Below are positions 1-9,057 of a stretch of DNA of 34,780 bases, piece after piece (position 1 is the first letter of the stretch; each line of letters opens with the position of its first letter). The position numbers and the translations under genes are program-made. The notes below the pieces were generated by a model that worked only from the letters and a program-made list of their open reading frames with translations, did not search any database and was not told the DNA's origin. The stretch is from Deltaproteobacteria bacterium (lineage in GTDB: Bacteria > Desulfobacterota > Syntrophia > Syntrophales > UBA5619). Where the stretch lies: the NCBI GenBank assembly GCA_026388365.1, contig JAPLJW010000340.1:1-34780 (forward strand), given 5' to 3'.

Positions 1-1
1 G

Positions 2-1558
2 CAGCTGATGGTGGAACTGCTCAGCGAGCAATTGAAAATCGAAAGATACCACCCGGACAAGTATCCCCTCGATTCCAGCCTGACCCAGGTTATTCCTTTG
101 GAATACGCACAAAAATATCAGATTGCGCCCTTGAAAAAAAAGGGGCGTCTTCTCACCATCTGCACCACAGATCCTCTGGATATCAATGCCCACGACGCCA
201 TTGAAATGCTGACCAATTTCGAGGTGGAGCCTTCGGTTTGCACGGAGCGGGAGGTGGTCCAGTTGATCAGCAGTCTCTATGGCATTCAGTCGGGTCTGGG
301 CAGTATGCTGGAAACGATGGAGCTTGACGTCACAGCGGAGACGGAAACAGAAGACGAGCAGGCAGACGTCCAGGTGGCCTCTCTTCAGGATATGGCCGGG
401 GAAGCGCCGGTGATTCGCCTGGTCAATACCATTTTCGGCCAGGCGATCCGGGAAGGCGCCAGCGACATCCATATCAGCCCTCAGCAGAATAAAGTGCAGG
501 TCCGATTTCGCATTGACGGCAAACTTCATGATGTCCCGGCTCCCCCCAAGTCCGTTTTTCTGTCGATTGTCGCCAGAATCAAAATACTGTCCAACATGGA
601 TATTACGATGTCCCGGGTGACTCAGGACGGGCGCTTTACTCTGAAGATGGACAGAAAGGAAATCAATGTCCGGGTATCCTCCATTCCCACGATCTATGGG
701 GAAAACATGGTTCTGCGGCTTCTCGACACCAGCGGCGGTATCTATTCTCTGGATGGTCTCGGCATGATCAAACCGGACATCGACAAGATCCAATCCATCA
801 TCAACAAGCCCTACGGGATGATTTTAAGCACCGGCCCGACCGGCAGCGGTAAAAGTACAAGCATTTATGCCATTCTAAACGAACTCAACAGACCGGACAG
901 CAATATCATGACCCTGGAAGACCCGGTGGAATATCGGATTGATAACATCCGCCAGATCCAACTCAACCGCAAGGCGGGCATGACCTTCGCCAGCGGTCTC
1001 CGATCGATTCTGCGTCAGGATCCCGACATCATCATGTTGGGAGAAATCCGTGACCCGGAAACGGCGGCCATCGCCGTTCAGGCCGCCCAGACCGGACACC
1101 GACTCTTGAGCACCGTGCATACGAATGATGCCGCAGGCGCTATCAGCCGTTTGGTGGATATGAATATCGAACCCTTTCTGATTTCCTCGGTGCTGCTGGC
1201 CTCCTTTGCCCAGCGTCTGGTCAGAACGATTTGTCCTTACTGCAAGGAACAATATCTGCCGCCCAAAGCAGCTCTGGTGGCGGTGGGGCTCGACGATATT
1301 GAAAATGCAAACTTTATGCGCGGAAAGGGGTGTAACCAGTGCCTGAATACGGGTTACAAGGGACGAACAGGCATCTTCGAGGTTTTGATCAACGATGAGA
1401 TGATTCAGCAAATGATTCTTGAAAAACGGTCAGCCCAGGAAATCTCCCGGGAAGCAAAAAAGATGCGAAAATTGCGAACCCTTCAGGAAGACGCGGCAAA
1501 CAAGGTTCTCCAGGGAATCACCACCCTTGAAGAGGCCGCAACCGCCGTTATGATGTGA
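2..1558 (+). CDS. Type IV pilus / type II secretion assembly ATPase (PilB/GspE family), 5' partial
   Basis: This is a cytoplasmic hexameric ATPase that powers pilus or pseudopilus polymerisation. The reading frame is open to the left edge, so the true start probably lies upstream; the first in-window ATG is at 8. Counting from that ATG, residues 20-92 look like a GSPII_E N-terminal domain. The Walker A motif GPTGSGKST is at 276-284. An Asp box/Walker B segment follows (ILRQDPDIIMLGEIRDPETA), then a His box (TGHRLLSTVHTND). A CPYC...CNQC tetracysteine zinc site lies near 410-450, as in PilB, GspE and MshE. The gene ends 6 bases before the GspF/PilC gene, so the two are probably cotranscribed. 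The PilB, GspE and MshE branches cannot be told apart from this window. The family call is very secure. Confidence 0.95.
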   Translation, partial: QLMVELLSEQLKIERYHPDKYPLDSSLTQVIPLEYAQKYQIAPLKKKGRLLTICTTDPLDINAHDAIEMLTNFEVEPSVCTEREVVQLISSLYGIQSGLGSMLETMELDVTAETETEDEQADVQVASLQDMAGEAPVIRLVNTIFGQAIREGASDIHISPQQNKVQVRFRIDGKLHDVPAPPKSVFLSIVARIKILSNMDITMSRVTQDGRFTLKMDRKEINVRVSSIPTIYGENMVLRLLDTSGGIYSLDGLGMIKPDIDKIQSIINKPYGMILSTGPTGSGKSTSIYAILNELNRPDSNIMTLEDPVEYRIDNIRQIQLNRKAGMTFASGLRSILRQDPDIIMLGEIRDPETAAIAVQAAQTGHRLLSTVHTNDAAGAISRLVDMNIEPFLISSVLLASFAQRLVRTICPYCKEQYLPPKAALVAVGLDDIENANFMRGKGCNQCLNTGYKGRTGIFEVLINDEMIQQMILEKRSAQEISREAKKMRKLRTLQEDAANKVLQGITTLEEAATAVMM

Positions 1559-1564
1559 GGTTTC

Positions 1565-2785
1565 ATGCCCAGTTTCTCCTATACGGCCTTTAATGCAGCC
1601 GGTGCGACGGTGTCCGGCGTCGTCGAGGCCGATTCCCCTCAAATGGCTGCGGACATCCTGTTTACAAAGGGATACGTCCCTTCAACGGTTACGGAAAAAA
1701 AGGCCGCCTCCGAATCAGGGTGGCGGGCAAAACTCCGGAAAATCACGAATCATGTTCCGGCCAAGGATCTGATCATTTTTACCAAACAGTTCCGTTCCAT
1801 GATGCGCGCCGGCGTTCCCCTGATGAGGCTGCTGCAGGTTCTGGAAGAACAGACGCAAAATTCGGTGATGAGACAGGCTATCATCAATATCTCCCATGAT
1901 ATCAAAGAGGGATCGACTCTGCATACAGCCATGGAGCGAAACAGCCATATCTTTTCGCCTCTCTATTACAACATGGTCAAGGCAGGAGAGATCAGCGGCA
2001 GCGTCCCGGAAATCCTCGACAGGCTGATTTATATCATCGAACATGAGGCCAAGATCAAATCGGACATCAAGGCTGCCCTCCAGTATCCGTTCATGGTCAC
2101 CATCGCCCTGTTCATCGCCTTTTTTGTACTGTTGACCTTTGTCATCCCTAAGTTTGCCTCCATGTTTGACCGGGCGGGATTGACTCTGCCTTTGCCAACG
2201 AAGATCGCGATGCTTATGTACAAATTCATATCCGTTTACTGGTATCTGGGTCTTGGCGGGCTGATTGTCCTCGTCGTCGGGTTAAGATTATTTCTTAAGA
2301 CAGAGCAGGGTCAATATATCAAAGACTCGCTGATTCTCCAGTTTCCCCTGGTGGGCTCCCTCTTTGTCAAAGCCATCATGTCGCGTTTCGCCAGTATATT
2401 CGCTATATTACAATCAAGCGGCGTCCCGATTATGGTTTCCATGAAAGTGTTATCCGGCGCCATCGGCAACAGGGCCATTGCCGCCGAGTTCAATCACGTT
2501 CGTGATCAAATGCATGAGGGAAAAGGAATTGCGGTTCCCCTCAGGCAAGCGAAATATTTTACCCCGATGGTCATCGACATGATTGCCATCGGGGAAGAGT
2601 CGGGGAACATTGAAGAGATGCTCCAGCAGATTTCCGTCCATTACGACGATGAAGTGGCGTATGCGGTAAAAGGAATGTCCGAAGCGATCGGGCCGATTCT
2701 CATCGTGGGACTGGCCGCCGTCGTCGGCTTTTTCGCCCTGGCCATCTTTATACCCATGTGGGATATGACCAAACTGGCAAGGTAA
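1565..2785 (+). CDS. Type II secretion / type IV pilus inner-membrane platform protein (GspF/PilC family)
   Basis: This polytopic inner-membrane protein couples the assembly ATPase to pilin extraction. At 406 aa it has the family's usual length. It opens with the typical SFSYTAFNAAGATVSGVVEA segment, followed by two copies of the T2SSF domain (roughly 70-190 and 275-395). Each copy has the FTKQF...G.PL and GE.SG signature and is followed by hydrophobic membrane helices (about 170-200, 225-245 and 370-395). The start ATG is 6 bases after the ATPase stop, and the next gene begins 6 bases after this one, so the three form a tight operon. The gene is intact. Whether it serves a true pilus or a pseudopilus depends on the pilin downstream. 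Confidence 0.95.
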   Translation: MPSFSYTAFNAAGATVSGVVEADSPQMAADILFTKGYVPSTVTEKKAASESGWRAKLRKITNHVPAKDLIIFTKQFRSMMRAGVPLMRLLQVLEEQTQNSVMRQAIINISHDIKEGSTLHTAMERNSHIFSPLYYNMVKAGEISGSVPEILDRLIYIIEHEAKIKSDIKAALQYPFMVTIALFIAFFVLLTFVIPKFASMFDRAGLTLPLPTKIAMLMYKFISVYWYLGLGGLIVLVVGLRLFLKTEQGQYIKDSLILQFPLVGSLFVKAIMSRFASIFAILQSSGVPIMVSMKVLSGAIGNRAIAAEFNHVRDQMHEGKGIAVPLRQAKYFTPMVIDMIAIGEESGNIEEMLQQISVHYDDEVAYAVKGMSEAIGPILIVGLAAVVGFFALAIFIPMWDMTKLAR

Positions 2786-2791
2786 CCATTC

Positions 2792-4132
2792 ATGGCAAAA
2801 AAAAAGAAATATCAAATTCAGATCAGTCTTTACGTCCTGGTTCCCTTTATTACAAGCGGCGCGGCCTTGATCTGGGTGCTGCTGACAGACCAGGTCAACA
2901 ATTACATCTCTGCGAGCAAAGCTTCGAGCTGGTTGTTTTTTGCATGGAGAACATCCGTCGTCATCATTACCTTCATCATGAGCCTGCTGATTACCTGGCT
3001 GATTTTAGAGCCGGTCAGCAAGTTTATCAAAAAGGCGGAAAGCCTGCCTCTCTATGCCGCTCCGCCCGCCGATAAAGAGAACCCCCAGCCCGTTGACGCC
3101 ATCGCACATTACACCCGGGTCTTCGATCAGATCACCGCTATCCTGAGTAAAGTGGAGGCCAAGGAACTCTTTCCCGGCATCATCGGCCAATGCGCGCGGA
3201 TGCGCGGGATATTCGCACAGATCCTGAAGGTCGCCCGCACAGATTCCACCGTGCTCATCTCCGGGGAGAGCGGAACGGGGAAAGAGATGGTGGCGACCAG
3301 CCTGTTCGAGCAAAGTTTCCGCAGGGACAAGCCTTTTATCAAACTTAACTGTGTCGCCATTCCGGAAGGTCTGCTGGAAAGCGAACTCTTCGGCCATGAA
3401 AAGGGGTCTTTCACCGGCGCAACCGCTCAAAAAATCGGAAAATTCGAACTGGCAAACGGCGGGACAATCTTCTTGGACGAAATCGGGGATATGCCGCTGG
3501 TCACCCAGGCGAAACTTCTGCGCGTCCTCCAGGAAAAGGAATTTGAACGGGTGGGCGGTAATCAGACCATCCGTGTCGATGTGCGCTTCATCGCCGCGAC
3601 CAACAAAAACCTGATGGAAATGGTCAAACAGGGAACATTTCGGGAAGATCTCTATTATCGGCTGAACGTTTTTTCGATTTATCTTCCCCCGTTGCGAGAG
3701 CGGAAAGAGGATATTCCTCTCCTGGCGGAACATTTTCTTGAGGGAACGGAGAACCCTGTGAAGCTATCCCCCCAGAGCATGCAGATTCTGACGGCCTACT
3801 CCTGGCCGGGGAATATAAGGGAACTGCAGAACACGCTTGAAAGAGCCGCCGTCCTGACGGATACGGGCATGATCGACCCGCCCCATCTTGCCGTGCATAT
3901 CAACGGCGATTTGACTGCCCAGGTTCTTCAGTGCCCGGAGTCAACACAATCAAGCATCGACGAACGCCTGGAAGAAATTGAAAAAAGTCTCATCATCGAA
4001 GCGCTGAACCGTTCCGGCGGCATTCAGGTCAAGGCAGCCGAAATACTCGGCATCAATCAGCGCAGCCTCTGGCATCGCATCAAGAAGCTCGGCGTGGATG
4101 TTGAGACCCTGAAAAGTCATCAAAAAATGTAG
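2792..4132 (+). CDS. Membrane-anchored sigma-54-dependent transcriptional activator
   Basis: This is a bacterial enhancer-binding protein that drives open-complex formation by sigma-54 RNA polymerase. Two hydrophobic helices (about residues 12-31 and 47-71) suggest it sits in the inner membrane. A short HAMP-like linker follows rather than a receiver domain. The AAA+ domain carries Walker A GESGTGKE (158-165), the sigma-54 contact loop GSFTGAT (205-211, a variant of GAFTGA), the Walker B segment FLDEIGD, and an arginine-finger region (FREDLYYRLNVF). The C-terminus has a Fis-type helix-turn-helix (LEEIEKSLIIEALNRSGGIQ and onward). Its nearest downstream gene is a pilin with a sigma-54-type promoter, so a PilR-like role in pilin expression is inferred. 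There is no phosphoacceptor domain, so the signal is probably received through the membrane segment or a partner protein. Confidence 0.92.
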   Translation: MAKKKKYQIQISLYVLVPFITSGAALIWVLLTDQVNNYISASKASSWLFFAWRTSVVIITFIMSLLITWLILEPVSKFIKKAESLPLYAAPPADKENPQPVDAIAHYTRVFDQITAILSKVEAKELFPGIIGQCARMRGIFAQILKVARTDSTVLISGESGTGKEMVATSLFEQSFRRDKPFIKLNCVAIPEGLLESELFGHEKGSFTGATAQKIGKFELANGGTIFLDEIGDMPLVTQAKLLRVLQEKEFERVGGNQTIRVDVRFIAATNKNLMEMVKQGTFREDLYYRLNVFSIYLPPLRERKEDIPLLAEHFLEGTENPVKLSPQSMQILTAYSWPGNIRELQNTLERAAVLTDTGMIDPPHLAVHINGDLTAQVLQCPESTQSSIDERLEEIEKSLIIEALNRSGGIQVKAAEILGINQRSLWHRIKKLGVDVETLKSHQKM

Positions 4133-4306
4133 GTGGAGCATCAATTCGTGGCATTTCCAAAAAACATATCAATTTAAGTGTTTGAAAAAATACCCTCATA
4201 TCATCATATCCGGTCCGGCTGATCATTATAAATATCATATAATTACGTAAACTTATAATAAGAGATCCCTTTTTTATTGCTTTAATGGATCGGCAGGTGA
4301 TCAATA

Positions 4307-4322
4307 TGGCACGATCGCTGCA
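4307..4322 (+). promoter_or_regulatory. Sigma-54 (-24/-12) promoter of the pilin gene
   Basis: The sequence TGGCACGATCGCTGCA carries the -24 element (TGGCACG) and a -12 element (CTGC; consensus TTGC). GG-to-GC spacing is exactly right for sigma-54 promoters. It lies about 90 bases before the pilin ATG, in an AT-rich gap directly downstream of a sigma-54 activator gene. The activator-binding site was not identified. The palindrome TTACGTAA at 4243-4250, about 60 bases upstream, is a weak candidate. Confidence 0.8.
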
Positions 4323-4414
4323 TTGAAAGTAAGCCAAAAGGGGCGAAAAAGAATATAAACTGAATAAAATATAAGCAGGCTTCCCGGAAAGGGATGAGAA
4401 AAGGAGGATCGAAA

Positions 4415-4795
4415 ATGAAAACATCATTGTTAAGGAAAAATCAGAAAGGGTTTACTCTCATCGAGATCATCGCGGTACTCGTCATCCTGGGGATCCTGGC
4501 GGCGGTGGCCATTCCGAAGTATTTGGATATGCGTTCGGATGCCGTACGCAATGCGGCCCTTGGCGCGGTCTCAGAATTGAATGCTCGCGAGCGCTTGGCC
4601 CTTGCGCAGAGTAAATTGCAGGGTTCAAACACACTGTACACCGATCCAAGTACAAACTTGGGCCCGGATTGGAACAGTAATAACCCTATTGTGTCAGGTA
4701 CAGTCGTAGTTTTTAAAGGTAAAAATGTTACGTTCAATAAAGCGGCTAAAGCCATAAATACGCCAGCAACATGGTCATTAAGCACAGTCGATTAA
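4415..4795 (+). CDS. Type IV pilin-like / major pseudopilin precursor
   Basis: This is a small secreted fibre subunit of 126 aa. A short basic leader (MKTSLLRKNQKG) is followed by the prepilin peptidase site G^FTLIE, with Glu at +5. The hydrophobic N-terminal alpha helix (IEIIAVLVILGILAAVAIPK) is typical of type IV pilins, MSHA pilin and GspG-like proteins. The globular part is short and rich in Asn, Ser and Thr (about residues 65-126) and has no Cys pair. The ATG at 4415 is chosen over the in-frame ATG at 4394 because AAGGAGG at 4401-4407 sits at the right distance from it. The gene is flanked by its own sigma-54 promoter and a strong terminator, so it is probably a highly expressed monocistron. 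The many Ser and Thr residues would suit O-glycosylation by products of the next genes, which is inference. Confidence 0.92.
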   Translation: MKTSLLRKNQKGFTLIEIIAVLVILGILAAVAIPKYLDMRSDAVRNAALGAVSELNARERLALAQSKLQGSNTLYTDPSTNLGPDWNSNNPIVSGTVVVFKGKNVTFNKAAKAINTPATWSLSTVD

Positions 4796-4828
4796 TTTTC
4801 GATATCGATGTGAAAAGTTTTTGGGGGT

Positions 4829-4870
4829 CAATGAGGGGAATCATAGGATTCCCCTCATTGGTTTGGTTTT
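4829..4870 (+). terminator. Rho-independent terminator after the pilin gene
   Basis: A perfect 14-bp inverted repeat (CAATGAGGGGAATC / GATTCCCCTCATTG) with a 4-base loop is followed by GTTTGGTTTT. It starts 33 bases after the pilin stop and would separate pilin transcription from the glycosylation genes. Confidence 0.85.
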
Positions 4871-4887
4871 AAACCCGATGAGTCGAC

Positions 4888-6957
4888 ATGATAAACAAAT
4901 CCAACGGATTTGATCTAAACCTTCACTGGCCTTTCCCTCGGGGAGGCAAATATGCATTTGCTTTCTTTACCCTCCTTATTGTCTTGCTCCTCATCTACGG
5001 TAACTCTTTTGATGGTGTTTGGCATTTCGACGACGAGCAAAATATTGTTGAGAATGAGCATGTACATCTTTCGAAACTGGGCTGGGATCAGATCCAAAAA
5101 ACGTTTTATGGATTTACCCAGAAACGGCTGTCCAGGCCTGTGGCCTATCTGACCTTCGGATTGAATTATTATTTCGGCAAGCTGGATGTCTTCGGATACC
5201 ATGCCGTTAATTTGTGCATCCATTTCTTATCAGCTTTTTTTCTGTTTTCCTTCATTTACCGAACATTAAACTTGCCGCTTCTTAAACCCGACTACGGTTC
5301 ATCTTCTTATGCCATTGCCCTGCTTTCGACCTTCTTCTGGGTGGTGAACCCTGTGCAGGTGAGCGCAGTAACCTACATTGTCCAACGCATGGCCAGCATG
5401 GCTGGATTATTTTATATCCTGTCCATGTTTTTTTACCTCATTGCAAGAACGGACGAAATACTCTGGGGAAAAATCGTTTTTTTTGTTTTAAGCGCAGTAT
5501 CGGCATGCCTGGCGATTGGAACCAAAGAAAATGCAGTCATGCTTCCTGTAAGCCTCTATTTCTATGATCTTTTGTTGATACAGGGGATAAGCAGAAAAAC
5601 AATGATCCGAAGTTTGAAATTTTTTGTCATTCCCTCATTTTTTGTCACATTCATTCTTCTCTTTCAAGTTGATCTAATTAAAATTGCAGGAGATTATTCA
5701 ATCAGACCATTTTCCATGTTGGAAAGACTGTTGACGGAACCCCGCGTCATCCTTTTTTATGCATCTCTGTTATTGTATCCTACGTTCTCTCGGTTAGCCC
5801 TTTATCACGATTTCCAGATCTCGCGATCTCTAATGGATCCATGGACGACTTCGTTCGCAATTCTATGTATTTTAGGCAGTATTGTCATTGCCTTTTGGAT
5901 GGCCCGGAAAAAACCCCTTATTTCCTTCTGTATTCTGTTCTTTCTTCTCAATCATCTCATCGAAGGGTCTTTCTTATCCCTGGAGCTTGTTTTTGAGCAT
6001 AGAAATTATATCCCCTCCATGTTGTTTTTTGTTCCGCTATCCATAGTGGTCATTCAGGCCTTGGACTATTTTTCATACAAAAAGGTCATTCAACTGTTGA
6101 TTGCTGTAGTAATTTGTTTTGTCATTGTTGCGCAAGGACACACGGTGTCTATGTACAACTTTCTTTTCAAGGATCCATTTCTTCTTTTGTCTGATAATAT
6201 CAAGAAAGCCCCCAACTTGAGCAGGCCTTACAACAACCTGGGCAATGTCTATTTTAAATGGGAATTTTATGATGAGGCATACAAATTCTATACGAAAGCC
6301 CATGAACTCAATAGATATCAGCTTATACCGAACAAGGCATCACCGATGCATAATATGGGATGCTATTACTATGCCATGAAGGACTATTCAAAGGCCTTAT
6401 CCCATTTTCAGGAGTCCATCAAAATTAGCCCGATGTATCTTTATTCCTGGGTCAACCTTGCACGAACACAGATTCAAATGAATGATCTGATCGGCGCTGA
6501 GAGAACGGCAAGATTTGCACTCGTTCATTGGCCGAACAACCCATCACTGAATTTTAACATGAGCCTTATCATGTTGAAACAGGGTGCCTATGACGATGCA
6601 ATCAGAGTCGCATGGAGGGTGATGGTGAACCATCCGGAATCAACCGATGTTTTAAAATTGTTGGCTGAATCTTATCGGATGAAAGGTCAATATGACAAGG
6701 CCATACATCTATGGGAGCAATTTTCTTCGACCAACAGTAATAACTTGGAAAGCCAATTGGCGCTGATCGATCTTTATTCCAAAACCGGCCAAACGATAAA
6801 AATGGACGTCGCCATTGGTAAGGTGATGTTAATAAAGGGTTCGAAAAGCTGGAAAAATCTGATCAAAGGGTATAATGAAGACATGGCCTCCTATGCCTAC
6901 AAACCTGATCCGTTATTGGTAACCATTATTTTGAAGCGTCTTAAAAATCAAAATTGA
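4888..6957 (+). CDS. Polytopic GT-C-like glycosyltransferase with C-terminal TPR repeats (TMTC-like)
   Basis: The 689-aa protein has about 10-12 hydrophobic helices between residues 22 and 430. From about 439 to the end it has tetratricopeptide repeats, for example the stretch starting YNNLGNVYFKWEFYDEAYKF. The first extracytoplasmic loop carries an acidic motif (FDDE, 47-50), and RPVAYLTFGLNYYFG follows. Both are typical of the membrane O-mannosyltransferase-like proteins that resemble eukaryotic TMTC. Such enzymes use a polyprenyl-phosphate sugar donor on the outer face of the membrane. The next gene encodes a candidate maker of that donor, and the previous gene encodes a pilin. The inferred role is O-glycosylation of an exported protein, perhaps the pilin. 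Base composition is visibly AT-richer than in the flanking genes, a possible sign of transfer. The fold assignment is fairly secure; the substrate is unknown. Confidence 0.75.
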   Translation: MINKSNGFDLNLHWPFPRGGKYAFAFFTLLIVLLLIYGNSFDGVWHFDDEQNIVENEHVHLSKLGWDQIQKTFYGFTQKRLSRPVAYLTFGLNYYFGKLDVFGYHAVNLCIHFLSAFFLFSFIYRTLNLPLLKPDYGSSSYAIALLSTFFWVVNPVQVSAVTYIVQRMASMAGLFYILSMFFYLIARTDEILWGKIVFFVLSAVSACLAIGTKENAVMLPVSLYFYDLLLIQGISRKTMIRSLKFFVIPSFFVTFILLFQVDLIKIAGDYSIRPFSMLERLLTEPRVILFYASLLLYPTFSRLALYHDFQISRSLMDPWTTSFAILCILGSIVIAFWMARKKPLISFCILFFLLNHLIEGSFLSLELVFEHRNYIPSMLFFVPLSIVVIQALDYFSYKKVIQLLIAVVICFVIVAQGHTVSMYNFLFKDPFLLLSDNIKKAPNLSRPYNNLGNVYFKWEFYDEAYKFYTKAHELNRYQLIPNKASPMHNMGCYYYAMKDYSKALSHFQESIKISPMYLYSWVNLARTQIQMNDLIGAERTARFALVHWPNNPSLNFNMSLIMLKQGAYDDAIRVAWRVMVNHPESTDVLKLLAESYRMKGQYDKAIHLWEQFSSTNSNNLESQLALIDLYSKTGQTIKMDVAIGKVMLIKGSKSWKNLIKGYNEDMASYAYKPDPLLVTIILKRLKNQN

Positions 6958-6983
6958 GTTAGAAATTTAAACACATATAAATT

Positions 6984-7919
6984 ATGGAAGCGAATTATTC
7001 GACAAGCAAGGATTTATCTTCAGGCAAGCTCAAGGTGAGCATCATCATTCCAGCTTACCGCGAGGGAAAGGGGATTTGCGCTGTTGTCGAGGGGGTGAGT
7101 CGGGTGATGGATAAGACCGGCCAAACCTACGAGATTATCGTGGTCAATGATGGTTCGGATGACGAGACGGCCGCGGAGGTCCAAAAAGCGGGCGCCCGGG
7201 TGATCTCCCACCCCTACAATATAGGCAACGGTGCGGCGGTGAAGACCGGTATCCGGAATGCCCTGGGAGAAATTTTGGTCATGCTCGACGGGGATGGACA
7301 GCATTCGCCCGACGATATCCCCTGCCTTCTCGAAAAGATGGATATCCACGACATGGTCGTGGGCGCAAGAACGGGCGACTCGGAGGCTGCCTTCCACAGA
7401 AGAGCTGCAAACGGAATATACAACCGGTTCGCCACGTACATGTGCAAGCGCCGGATCGAGGACCTGACATCGGGATTCCGGGCCATCAAAACGGATATCG
7501 CCCGCCAGTTTGTCTCTCTGCTGCCCAATGAATTTTCCTATCCGACCACCATCACCATAGCAGTCATCCGTTCAGGATACAGTCTTGCGTATGTGCCCAT
7601 TAAAACCCACCGGCGTGTGGGCCAAAGCAAGATCAGATTGCTCCGGGACGGCTCCCGCTTCTTTTTGATCATCATCAAGATTGCAACCCTTTTTTCGCCC
7701 ATGAGGGTCTTCCTTCCCGTCAGTGCCATCATGTTTCTTACCGGATTGGGCTATGGACTTTTCAAGATCTTCTTCCTGGGAGGACGGTACGGCCCTACCT
7801 CGGCCATGCTGATGACCGTGGCCGTTGTGATCTTTATGGTCGGCTTGGTGTCGGAACAGGTCGCCCAGTTGCGCTTTGACCGAAGCGAACCGATCCCGGG
7901 CCCGAAGGACGGAAAGTAA
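6984..7919 (+). CDS. Family 2 glycosyltransferase, polyprenyl-phosphate sugar synthase (DPM1-like)
   Basis: The predicted reaction moves a hexose, typically mannose or glucose, from a nucleotide sugar to a polyprenyl phosphate. The 311-aa protein has a GT-A fold opening with VSIIIPAYREG (18-28), then VNDGSDDET (54-62) and the metal-binding DGD (102-104) in MLDGDGQHSPDD. The acceptor-side motifs DLTSGFRAI and QSKIRLLRDG are characteristic of dolichol/polyprenyl-phosphate mannosyltransferases. Two hydrophobic helices near 240-285 anchor it to the membrane. It starts 26 bases after the TMTC-like gene, to which it may supply lipid-linked sugar. No strong ribosome binding site is visible, but the start matches the family. 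Sugar specificity cannot be read from the sequence. Confidence 0.88.
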   Translation: MEANYSTSKDLSSGKLKVSIIIPAYREGKGICAVVEGVSRVMDKTGQTYEIIVVNDGSDDETAAEVQKAGARVISHPYNIGNGAAVKTGIRNALGEILVMLDGDGQHSPDDIPCLLEKMDIHDMVVGARTGDSEAAFHRRAANGIYNRFATYMCKRRIEDLTSGFRAIKTDIARQFVSLLPNEFSYPTTITIAVIRSGYSLAYVPIKTHRRVGQSKIRLLRDGSRFFLIIIKIATLFSPMRVFLPVSAIMFLTGLGYGLFKIFFLGGRYGPTSAMLMTVAVVIFMVGLVSEQVAQLRFDRSEPIPGPKDGK

Positions 7920-7947
7920 GGGTTATGAGAGACTCGGTATTCATCCG

Positions 7948-9057
7948 ATGATCCATGTCTTTATCGGAACAAAGGCCCAGTTCATCAAGATGGCCCCTGT
8001 GATGATAGAGATGGCCCATCGCGGGATGCCTTACCATCTCATCGAGACAGGGCAGCACGGTGCTCTCACCGCCACTTTGATTGGAGAGTTTGGTCTCCGG
8101 GGGGTCGATACGCGACTTCGGACCAAGTCTACCAACATTGCCACTCTCGGCCAGGCTGCCCTCTGGAGCTTAGAAATGCTCCTTGGCCTCCTGTCGTCGC
8201 CGGACGCTATTGCGAAAAAGACGTTCCGCGGCGAGAGCAAGGGGATTTGCCTGATCCACGGCGATACTCTGACCACACTCTTCTCGCTTCTTTATGCCAA
8301 GCGCTGCGGGATCCCCGTTGCTCATGTGGAAGCGGGCCTCCGGAGCTTTCATCTTTTCGATCCCTTCCCGGAGGAACTGATCCGGCTGGCGGTCATGCGG
8401 TACAGCAATATCCTTTTCGCCCCCTCGGACTGGGCGATGGGAAATCTCTTCCGGATGGGCTATGGGAACAAATCGATTAATGTCCGCGGCAATACCGTAG
8501 TGGACGCGATCCGCTTCGCCCGTACCCGCTCCAGCGAGAAGGACAGGCCGGGCGAGTCTTACGTCGTCGTTACGATCCACCGCATGGAAACCCTCTATTC
8601 ATCAACCCGCATGGATATGGTCATCACGTTCATCGAGGAGATCGCAAGGCAGCGCAGGATACTCTTCGTCCTCCACGAGCCGACGCGCACGCGGCTTGAA
8701 AGGTTCAACCTTCTCAATCGCCTGCAGCGAAACAGCCGGATCGAAATGATGCCCCTGCAACCCTACCTGAAATTCCTGGACCTCCTGGCGGGAGCGGATT
8801 TTGCCGTCACCGATGGGGGCAGCATTCAGGAGGAATGTTACAGCCTCAACATCCCCTGCCTCATCATGCGTGCCAAGACAGAACGCTTGGAGGGGCTGGG
8901 TGAGAATGCGATGCTTGCCGGATTTTCCCAGGAACGATTCGAGGATTTCCTGAAGGACCTCCCGGGGCTCAAGCGGCGCGGAATGGATGACGTAGAGGTT
9001 TCCCCTTCGAGTCTACTCGTGGATCACCTACAAAAGTACATGGAGGATCATGGCTGA
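7948..9057 (+). CDS. UDP-N-acetylglucosamine 2-epimerase family protein (WecB-like)
   Basis: Members of this family interconvert UDP-GlcNAc and UDP-ManNAc for surface polysaccharides. The start at 7948 (369 aa) is chosen because the family's first beta strand, VFIGTKAQFIKMAPV, begins there. The longer in-frame ATG at 7876 would overlap the previous gene by 44 bases. Recognisable family motifs are HGDTLTT, VEAGLRSF, VTIHR (catalytic His-Arg region), TDGGSIQEE and the nucleotide-binding MRAKTERLEG. GTKAQFIK replaces the usual GTRPEAIK at the N-terminus, so it is a divergent member. No UDP-ManNAc dehydrogenase lies beside it in the window. The family call is good; the exact substrate is not certain. 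Confidence 0.82.
   Translation: MIHVFIGTKAQFIKMAPVMIEMAHRGMPYHLIETGQHGALTATLIGEFGLRGVDTRLRTKSTNIATLGQAALWSLEMLLGLLSSPDAIAKKTFRGESKGICLIHGDTLTTLFSLLYAKRCGIPVAHVEAGLRSFHLFDPFPEELIRLAVMRYSNILFAPSDWAMGNLFRMGYGNKSINVRGNTVVDAIRFARTRSSEKDRPGESYVVVTIHRMETLYSSTRMDMVITFIEEIARQRRILFVLHEPTRTRLERFNLLNRLQRNSRIEMMPLQPYLKFLDLLAGADFAVTDGGSIQEECYSLNIPCLIMRAKTERLEGLGENAMLAGFSQERFEDFLKDLPGLKRRGMDDVEVSPSSLLVDHLQKYMEDHG

Noticed and set aside
3005..3733. 242-codon minus-strand ORF inside the sigma-54 activator
   Set aside because: It is fully antisense to the AAA+ domain and carries no motif of its own.
7876..7947. N-terminal extension of the WecB-like protein from the ATG at 7876
   Set aside because: The extension is Arg/Ser-rich, overlaps the previous gene by 44 bases, and precedes the family's first beta strand.
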